Shown piece after piece: positions 58,347 through 64,000 of a DNA stretch of 64,000 bases. Source of the stretch: Sphingomonas lycopersici (lineage in GTDB: Bacteria; Pseudomonadota; Alphaproteobacteria; Sphingomonadales; Sphingomonadaceae); NCBI RefSeq assembly GCF_026130605.1, contig NZ_JANFAU010000002.1, forward strand, positions 434,001-498,000, read 5' to 3'. Position numbers and translations under genes: made by a program. Position 1 is the first letter of the stretch. Each line of letters opens with the position of its first letter. Under the pieces are notes generated by a model that worked only from the letters and a program-made list of their open reading frames with translations, had not been told where the DNA came from and ran no database searches.

Positions 58347-60151
58347 TGCGTCCCGCCCCCCTCCCCCCGGAGGCGCCGCTCGCGATGCCCGAGCAACGCT
58401 TCCACGGTAATCCCCCCGGCACGATCGAGACGCGCACCGTCCCGCCGGGGCTGCTCGCCAAGCGCCTGCTGCTGATCGTCGCGACCGCGGTGCTTGGCAT
58501 GTATGCCTCCACCGGGATGCGCGTCGCGCTCAGCGAGGACGGCATCGGCGTGCTCGATGTGCTGTTGCTCGCGCTGTTCCTGCCGCTGGTGAGTTGGATC
58601 GCGTTCGGCTTCGTCAGCGGGCTGGTCGGGTTCATCAACCTGATCACCGGGGACCACCCAGGCTTCGCGCCGATTCCGCGGCCGGCCGGCACGTTGCGCC
58701 ACCGCACCGCGATCCTGATGCCGGTTCATAACGAGAGCATCGAGGCCACCTTCGGCCGGGTCGCCGCGATGACGCAATCGGTCGCCGATGCCGGCGGCGC
58801 GACCTTCTTCGATTTCTTCATCCTCAGCGATTCGAGCGAGTTGCACGGCAAGCTGGAGGAGGCCGCCTGGGCGAAACTCGCCCCGACCGCGCCGATCCCG
58901 GTCTATTATCGTCGGCGCATCCAAAATGTCGGCAAGAAGCCGGGCAATGTCGCCGAATGGGTGCGCCGGTTCGGCGGCGCCTATGAGCAGATGATCGTGC
59001 TCGATGCCGACAGCCTGATGAGCGGCAGCGCGATGCTGGGCATGGCCGCGATCATGGAGAGCAAGCCGACCGTCGGGCTGTTGCAGACCGTGCCGATGAT
59101 CATCAACGCGCGCACCCTGTTCCAGCGCTGGATGCAGTTCGCCACCTGCGCTTATGGCCCGATCTCCTCGGCCGGGCTGGTGTGGTGGTCGGGCTCCGAG
59201 GCTAATTTCTGGGGGCATAATGCGATCATCCGCACCCGTGCCTTCGCCGAATGCTGCGGGCTGCCCGATCTTCCCGGTGCGCCGCCGTTCGGTGGGCTGA
59301 TCCAGAGCCACGATATGGTCGAGGCGGCGCTGCTGCGCCGGCGTGGCTGGTCGGTGCATATGGTGATGATCAACGGCAGCTATGAGGAATTCCCCCCGAC
59401 GATCATCGACCACGCGATTCGCGATCGCCGCTGGGCGCAGGGCAATCTCCAGCACCTGCGGCTGCTCGATTCGGCTGGATTCCACTGGACGAGCCGCTTG
59501 CATCTGCTGATCGGCGCGTCCGCCTATCTCACCTCGCCCGCGTGGCTGCTGCTGATCCTCGCCGAGATCGCGCAACGATTGCTCGGCGTACATGACGCGA
59601 TCGTCGAGGGGCCGCCCGCGGCGGTGCTCGTGGTGACCTTGCTCTGCCTGTTCGGGCTCAAGGCGCTGGGGGTCATCTGGGTGCTGGCGGATCGCGAGCG
59701 GCGGCGCAGCTTCGGCGGCGCGGCGGCGGTCGCCAAATCGGCGGTTCTCGAAATCCTGCTCGCGATCCTGCTCGCGCCGGTGACGATGGTGACCCAGACC
59801 AAGGCGATGATCGGGCTGTTGCTCGGCATTCCGTCGAACTGGTCGGTGCAGAGCCGCGAAACCGCCGGCATCCCGTTGCGCGAGGTATTGCCCAAGGTGC
59901 GCGAACATTTGGCGCTTGCCGCAGCGTTCATCGTCGTGGGGGTGTTCGATCCGGTTCTTGGGCTGTGGCTGTCGCCGGTGATCGCGGGGCTGCTCGCGTC
60001 CCCCTGGCTGATCTCGCTCACCTCGAGCATTTCGCTGGGCGACCGGCTTGCCCGGTGGGGCATCTTTGCCACGCCGCCGTCGGACGACGAGCGCAAGATG
60101 AAACCGTCGGGCTTCGTCGGGCACGCGATCGCGCGAGCGTCGGCAAGTTAA
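58343..60151 (+). CDS. opgH: Glucan beta-glycosyltransferase OpgH/MdoH
   Basis: This 602-residue inner-membrane family-2 glycosyltransferase polymerises UDP-glucose into the periplasmic glucan backbone. It has several membrane helices (about 37-57, 70-97, and five to six near the C-terminus) and a cytosolic GT domain: AILMPVHNE, FILSDSSE, VLDADSLMSG, GHNAIIRTRAFAE, SHDMVEAALLRRRGW and DRRWAQGNLQHL. It is shorter than E. coli OpgH (847 residues), mainly at the N-terminus. It is coupled to opgG by ATGA. Confidence 0.94.
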   Translation: MMRPAPLPPEAPLAMPEQRFHGNPPGTIETRTVPPGLLAKRLLLIVATAVLGMYASTGMRVALSEDGIGVLDVLLLALFLPLVSWIAFGFVSGLVGFINLITGDHPGFAPIPRPAGTLRHRTAILMPVHNESIEATFGRVAAMTQSVADAGGATFFDFFILSDSSELHGKLEEAAWAKLAPTAPIPVYYRRRIQNVGKKPGNVAEWVRRFGGAYEQMIVLDADSLMSGSAMLGMAAIMESKPTVGLLQTVPMIINARTLFQRWMQFATCAYGPISSAGLVWWSGSEANFWGHNAIIRTRAFAECCGLPDLPGAPPFGGLIQSHDMVEAALLRRRGWSVHMVMINGSYEEFPPTIIDHAIRDRRWAQGNLQHLRLLDSAGFHWTSRLHLLIGASAYLTSPAWLLLILAEIAQRLLGVHDAIVEGPPAAVLVVTLLCLFGLKALGVIWVLADRERRRSFGGAAAVAKSAVLEILLAILLAPVTMVTQTKAMIGLLLGIPSNWSVQSRETAGIPLREVLPKVREHLALAAAFIVVGVFDPVLGLWLSPVIAGLLASPWLISLTSSISLGDRLARWGIFATPPSDDERKMKPSGFVGHAIARASAS

Positions 60152-60212
60152 GCTCCGGCAACACGATATTGCGATCTCGACCAACCGTCGTGAACAACGC
60201 TACGACGGTGTC

Positions 60213-60899
60213 ATGACAGCCCCGCATCCGCTCGATCGCTGCGCTTGGTCCGCGCTCAATGGCCGCCATTCGCCCTTTGCGATCATCCGCGGCGGCGCGC
60301 GGCGGTACGATCTCGCTTACGGCGTCTTTGCGGCGGTCGCGGACCAATCGGATGCCAGCCTCGCGGGGCTTGCCGACCTGATCGCGGAACAGGGCGATGT
60401 CGCGCTGCTCGAAGCCGATCCGCCCGCCCGGATTCCGGGCGTGGCGGTCGTGTCGCAGGATCTCGGCGTCCAGATGGTCGCGCCGCAACTGACGCCGGGG
60501 CCGCGCGTCGATTTCGCGATCGTCCCGTTGAGCGAGGCCGACGCGCCCGCGATGCGCGCGCTCACCGCGCTCACCGAACCCGGCCCGTTCTTCGCGCGTA
60601 CTCACCAGCTCGGCGATTTCGTCGGGGTGAAGATCGACGGCGAATTGATCGCGATGGCCGGCGAGCGGATGAAGCCCGACGGCTTCACCGAGGTGAGCGG
60701 CGTCTGCACTCACCCGGATCATCGCGGCCGCGGCTATGCCGGCGCACTGATGCGGCACGTCGCGACACGCATTCTCGGCCGCGGCGAGACGCCGTTCCTC
60801 CACGCCTATGCCGCGAACACCGGGGCGATCGCGCTCTATGAGGCGCTCGGGTTCACGCTGCGCCGCGAGGTACTGATGACGAGGCTGACGCGCGCGTAG
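60213..60899 (+). CDS. GNAT-family N-acetyltransferase (FR47-like)
   Basis: The 228-residue product has an unassigned N-terminal half and a C-terminal GNAT domain. VSGVCTHPDHRGRGYAGALMRHVATRIL is the acetyl-CoA pyrophosphate loop (R..G.G), and LHAYAANTGAIALYEALGFTLRREV is the motif B end. This FR47/YncA-like arrangement is seen in amino-acid or peptide acetyltransferases; the substrate is unknown. It lies 61 bp after opgH on the same strand and ends before a bidirectional hairpin. Confidence 0.88.
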   Translation: MTAPHPLDRCAWSALNGRHSPFAIIRGGARRYDLAYGVFAAVADQSDASLAGLADLIAEQGDVALLEADPPARIPGVAVVSQDLGVQMVAPQLTPGPRVDFAIVPLSEADAPAMRALTALTEPGPFFARTHQLGDFVGVKIDGELIAMAGERMKPDGFTEVSGVCTHPDHRGRGYAGALMRHVATRILGRGETPFLHAYAANTGAIALYEALGFTLRREVLMTRLTRA

Positions 60900-60934
60900 C
60901 GCGCCGGCGCTCCGATTCAGCGCACGAAATTTCG

Positions 60935-60970
60935 GACGATGCCGGCAGCGTGATCGCCGCCGGCATCGTC
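60935..60970. terminator. Bidirectional hairpin between GNAT and flotillin genes
   Basis: GACGATGCCGGC and GCCGGCATCGTC form a perfect 12-bp stem around a 12-base loop, between two convergent genes. T-rich tracts on either side are short (TCTGCCTTCTC on one strand, CGAAATTTC on the other). Confidence 0.65.
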
Positions 60971-60977
60971 TGCCTTC

Positions 60978-62693
60978 TCACCGCGCTGTATCGCCCTCGC
61001 GCACCGTCGCCGGCACCGCGCCGTTCGCGCCGGCACCGGTCGCTGCCGTCGCGCCGGCAAGCATCCCGTTGAGCGACGTGCCGCTCATGCCGAGTTCGCT
61101 CATCAGCGCATCGATCAGCGGCCCGCCGACGCGATAGCGCATCGCCGCCGCCACCGCCGCGTCGGCCAGATTGGCCTGGCCGTTGGCTCCCTCACCGTCG
61201 CTCGCACCCTCGCCGTGCAGCCCGCGCGCGTCGACGATGCTGATTTTGTCGATATTCTCCATCGGCTTGCTCGCCGCAGCGATGATCCCCGGCAGCGCCT
61301 CGAGCATCGCCTGGCGGATCAGCAACGCGGTCTGCGCGTCGCTGCGCAGGTTGATCGCCTCGTTGAGCAGCGCCTGCCCCGCCGCATCGACCTTGAACGC
61401 TGCCTCGCGCCCCTCGGCACGGACCTTCTCGGCCTCGGATTCGGCGGTCGCCTCGGTCTTGAGCGCGATCGCGCGCGCCTCGGCCGCTTCCTTTTCGGCG
61501 CCGGCGGCGACGGTGATCCCGACCGCTTCCTCCTGCGCACGCTGGGTCGCGGCGATCACCGCGACGTTCTTGTTGCGGTTGGCGATTTCGGTCGCCTTGG
61601 CGGTGGCGACGCTTTCCTCCGCGCGAACCGCAAGCGCGCGCGCCTCATTGGCCGCGGCGATCGCCTTCGATTCCTCCTCGGACTTTTGCGCGGTCTGCAC
61701 CGCAGTGGTGATGCGCGCGAGCTCGATGTTGCGATCGCGCTCGATCGTCGCGGTCTGGATCGCGCCGTCGCGGCCGATGTTGGCGGTCTGGGTGACCTTG
61801 TCCGCCTCGGTCTGCGCCACGGTCTGCGCCTGCATCGCGGTGATCCGCGCGATCTCGGCAACGCGAGTCTGCTCGGCCTCGGCGGTGGCGATCGCGGTCG
61901 ATTGTTCGGCGCGCAGCGCGGCAAGCGTCTGTTCCTGCGTCAGCCGCGCCTGCTCCGCCGCTTGCGCGATCTCGAGCGACTGTTTGTTCGCCTCGAGGTT
62001 GCGCTGCTCGATCTCGACCCGGTTGGTCGCGACGATATCGTTGCGGACCTTCTTGCGCTCCTCGATCGTGCGGGTCAGCACGGTAAGGCCCTCGGCGTCG
62101 AACGCATTGTTTTCGTTGAAATGCTCGAACGCAGTCTGGTCGAAATGAGTGATGCTGACCGATTCGAGCTGGAAGCCGTTCATATCCAGATCGGTCATCA
62201 GCGCTTCCTGCACCTTCTGGATGAAATCGGCGCGATTGGCGTGGAGATGCTCCATCGTCATCGTCGCCGCCACCGAGCGCAACGCGGAGACCAGCTTGCC
62301 GTCGAGCAGCGACTTTACCGCATCGGGATTGTTGACCGAATCGCCCAGCGTCTGCGCCGCCGCGGCGATCGACTGCATGTCCGGCTTCACCTTGATATGG
62401 AACAGCCCGATCACGTCGACGCGCAATTTGTCGAGCGTGATCAGCGCATCCTTGTTGAGCCGCGAGACCTCCAGCTTCACCGTCGTCAGCCGCACCTGCA
62501 TCAACTCGTGCAGCACGGGGACGACCATGACGCCGCCGTTGAGCACTACCTTCTCGCCACCGAAACCGGTGCGGATCAGCGCCACGTCCTTGGTCGCGCG
62601 GCGATAGAGCCGGGTCAGGATGATCCCGATCACGATCAGCGAGAACAGGACGATCGCGGCGTAAATCAGAATGTTGATCAGTGACTCAGGCAT
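60978..62693 (-). CDS. yqiK: Flotillin-like SPFH protein (YqiK type)
   Basis: The 571-residue protein has an N-terminal membrane helix (about 7-28), an SPFH/band-7 domain (30-220, with VLHELMQVRLTTVKLEV and LTVLTRTIEERKKVRNDI) and a long Ala/Glu-rich flotillin coiled coil (220-470) ending in IRQAMLEALPGIIAAASKPMENIDKISIVD. A Gly/Ala-rich tail closes it. Flotillins form oligomeric membrane microdomain scaffolds. It is preceded 31 bp upstream by the yqiJ-like gene, the standard pair. Confidence 0.92.
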   Translation of the reverse strand: MPESLINILIYAAIVLFSLIVIGIILTRLYRRATKDVALIRTGFGGEKVVLNGGVMVVPVLHELMQVRLTTVKLEVSRLNKDALITLDKLRVDVIGLFHIKVKPDMQSIAAAAQTLGDSVNNPDAVKSLLDGKLVSALRSVAATMTMEHLHANRADFIQKVQEALMTDLDMNGFQLESVSITHFDQTAFEHFNENNAFDAEGLTVLTRTIEERKKVRNDIVATNRVEIEQRNLEANKQSLEIAQAAEQARLTQEQTLAALRAEQSTAIATAEAEQTRVAEIARITAMQAQTVAQTEADKVTQTANIGRDGAIQTATIERDRNIELARITTAVQTAQKSEEESKAIAAANEARALAVRAEESVATAKATEIANRNKNVAVIAATQRAQEEAVGITVAAGAEKEAAEARAIALKTEATAESEAEKVRAEGREAAFKVDAAGQALLNEAINLRSDAQTALLIRQAMLEALPGIIAAASKPMENIDKISIVDARGLHGEGASDGEGANGQANLADAAVAAAMRYRVGGPLIDALMSELGMSGTSLNGMLAGATAATGAGANGAVPATVREGDTAR

Positions 62694-62724
62694 GAAACTC
62701 CCCCGGTGTTACGCGCTGCTCAAA

Positions 62725-63342
62725 TCAGATTGAGCGGAGCAGCGGGTCCCGATCGGGAACCGCGAAAAACATATTCCCCTCACGCCGGACGAGCAGCACG
62801 GTTTCGCCCTGGGCAATGCTGCCCTCGTCCTGATGCGGCTCGACCATGATGAAATGCGCCTGGCCGTGCTGGTCGACGACCTTCGCACGCGCCGGGCTGC
62901 CGCGGCGCGCCGCGCCCTCGAGGATCGTGCCGCGGCGGCGCAGCAATTCGTCGGTGGTGATCGCGGAGGTCTCAAAACCCGGCATGATCCGCGCCAGCCC
63001 GTTCGCCGCCAATGTGTTGAGCATGCTGCCGACGACGGCTGCGCTGCCGACGGCCAGCCCCCAATGCAGCGGCGCACCGGTGAAGGCGCTGGCGACCTGC
63101 TGGATCGCGAGGCCGACGAGCGCAAAGCAGCCGAGCAATGACGTCAGCCAGATGAGGATCGGCAATTCGCGGCCCAGCCCGAGCCAGCCGAGCAATCCAC
63201 CGTCCGCATCGGCATCGATTCCGCCGTGGAGATCGAGATGCCCGAAACCGAGCCCGATCGCCTCGATCAGCCCGATGCCGATCATGACGACGAACGCGAT
63301 CGCGAACGGGGCATAGTCCGGCGTCAGCAGTTGAGCGAACAT
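62725..63342 (-). CDS. yqiJ: YqiJ-like (OB-fold, NfeD-related) membrane protein
   Basis: The 205-residue protein has N-terminal membrane helices (about 12-34, 62-88 and 94-112) and a C-terminal OB-type soluble domain (RRGTILEGAARRGSPARAKVVDQHGQAHFIMVEPH). This matches YqiJ/NfeD partners of flotillins, which assemble with SPFH rings. The ATG at 63342 is preceded by GGGGA; the longer frame to 63516 adds an unlikely polar leader. It is the first gene of the yqiJ-flotillin operon. Confidence 0.85.
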   Translation of the reverse strand: MFAQLLTPDYAPFAIAFVVMIGIGLIEAIGLGFGHLDLHGGIDADADGGLLGWLGLGRELPILIWLTSLLGCFALVGLAIQQVASAFTGAPLHWGLAVGSAAVVGSMLNTLAANGLARIMPGFETSAITTDELLRRRGTILEGAARRGSPARAKVVDQHGQAHFIMVEPHQDEGSIAQGETVLLVRREGNMFFAVPDRDPLLRSI

Positions 63343-63539
63343 TGCATCCCCGATGTAGTCTCGAAACGCTATGCTAATGTTGGCTTCATCACAATAGCCA
63401 CTGCCAGAGATGTGGAGCAGCCGCGATCCGAAACGATCAGCGCGGCCGGCGACCGAATTTGAGAACAAGGAACGGGGCGCATCCGATCGCGACGCGCGCC
63501 ACAACCGCTGCAACACCCTCGATCGGACCAGCGAAAACT

Positions 63540-64000
63540 ATGCCCCGAAATTTGTCCGCCCCGTTTCCCGACGCCCCGCTTTCATCCCCAGCGGCGCGGG
63601 TCCTGTCCTATGATTGGCCGGCGATCACGCACCAACTCGACGACACGGGCAGCGCGATCCTGCCGCAATTGCTGTCCCCGGAAGAATGCCGCACGATCGC
63701 AGCACTTTATTCCGACGACTGCCGCTTTCGCAGCCGGGTCGTCATGGCCCGGCATGGGTTCGGCAAAGGGGAGTATCGTTATTTCAGCTACCCGCTACCC
63801 GCCCCGATCGAAGCGTTGAGGACAGCGATCTACCCACAGTTCGCCGATCTCGCCAATCGCTGGAACGAGCGAATGGGCATCGATCAGACCTACCCCGCCG
63901 ATCACGCCGATTATATCGCGCGCTGCCATGCCGCTGGCCAGACCCGCCCGACGCCGCTGCTGCTGCAATATGGACCCGGCGACTATAATTGCCTGCATCA
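63540..64000 (+). CDS. 2OG-Fe(II) oxygenase family protein (N-terminal part)
   Basis: The frame starts at ATG 63540 and runs off the right edge (153 full codons). ILPQLLSPEECRTIAALY, then RFRSRVVMARHGFGKGEYRYFSYPLP, and TRPTPLLLQYGPGDYNCLH match the 2OG-Fe(II) dioxygenase family with the Oxygenase-NA type core. The first iron-binding histidine is the last complete residue seen, and its HxD partner lies outside the window. The substrate is unknown. It is divergent from yqiJ across a 197-bp gap in which I see no other gene. Confidence 0.82.
   Translation, partial: MPRNLSAPFPDAPLSSPAARVLSYDWPAITHQLDDTGSAILPQLLSPEECRTIAALYSDDCRFRSRVVMARHGFGKGEYRYFSYPLPAPIEALRTAIYPQFADLANRWNERMGIDQTYPADHADYIARCHAAGQTRPTPLLLQYGPGDYNCLH

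Overview
The window is GC-rich chromosomal DNA (about two thirds G+C) from an alphaproteobacterium, most likely a sphingomonad (Sphingomonas or a close relative). The evidence is the gene content and order (lipA-ratA, ppx-ppk1-hdaA-DUF2066 opposite purMN, eno-ftsB, dnaG-rpoD), many Sphingomonas-style intergenic palindromes, and an AspRS of the non-discriminating type. Almost all of it is core genome. I see no prophage, insertion sequence or CRISPR array.

Layout. 1-6.5 kb: end of a probable CinA gene, ratA, lipA, carbonic anhydrase, ppk2, aspS, rnd and an I78 inhibitor lipoprotein. 6.5-15 kb: two back-to-back operons, ppx-ppk1-hdaA-DUF2066 (minus) and purM-purN-MmcQ-membrane protein (plus), both built from 1-4 nt overlaps. 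15-24 kb: NTF2-like and GFA proteins, uvrD, a glycine-zipper surface antigen, mazEF, an S9 peptidase and an MFS exporter. 24-28.7 kb: ftsB, eno, a four-gene YqjD/YqjE-like membrane cassette, DUF4170 and greA. 28.7-40.2 kb: carA-small lipoprotein-carB, a YqeY-like gene, dnaG-rpoD, then a Phd-like/PAS protein and an unknown neighbour. 40.4-54.2 kb: rmuC, an M24 peptidase, a dicarboxylate symporter, recG, sdhE, mfd, an EAL protein, moaA, nadK and tRNA-Asn. 54.5-64 kb: a shortened TolC-like lipoprotein with a membrane-fusion protein, opgGH, a GNAT enzyme, a yqiJ-flotillin pair and the start of a 2OG-Fe(II) oxygenase.

Several groups work together. Three polyphosphate enzymes (PPK2, PPX, PPK1) lie within 8 kb, two of them coupled to the replication regulator HdaA. 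AspRS and tRNA-Asn are expected partners in the indirect Asn-tRNA route. dnaG-rpoD resembles the macromolecular-synthesis operon. opgG/opgH make periplasmic glucans. uvrD, recG, mfd, rmuC and dnaG form a loose set of DNA-maintenance genes.

The most unusual items are: a lower-GC gene for a 78-residue protein interlocked by start/stop overlaps between carA and carB; a TolC-family lipoprotein that seems to have lost both beta-barrel segments and sits with an adaptor but no transporter; a Phd-antitoxin-like domain fused to PAS-like domains downstream of rpoD; and strong tandem hairpins just after the rpoD terminator. Dispersed palindromes of at least five sequence families fill most intergenic spaces. 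Start codons were adjusted by reading overlaps, ribosome-binding sites and family N-termini. Functions are assigned by motif recognition, not by database search.
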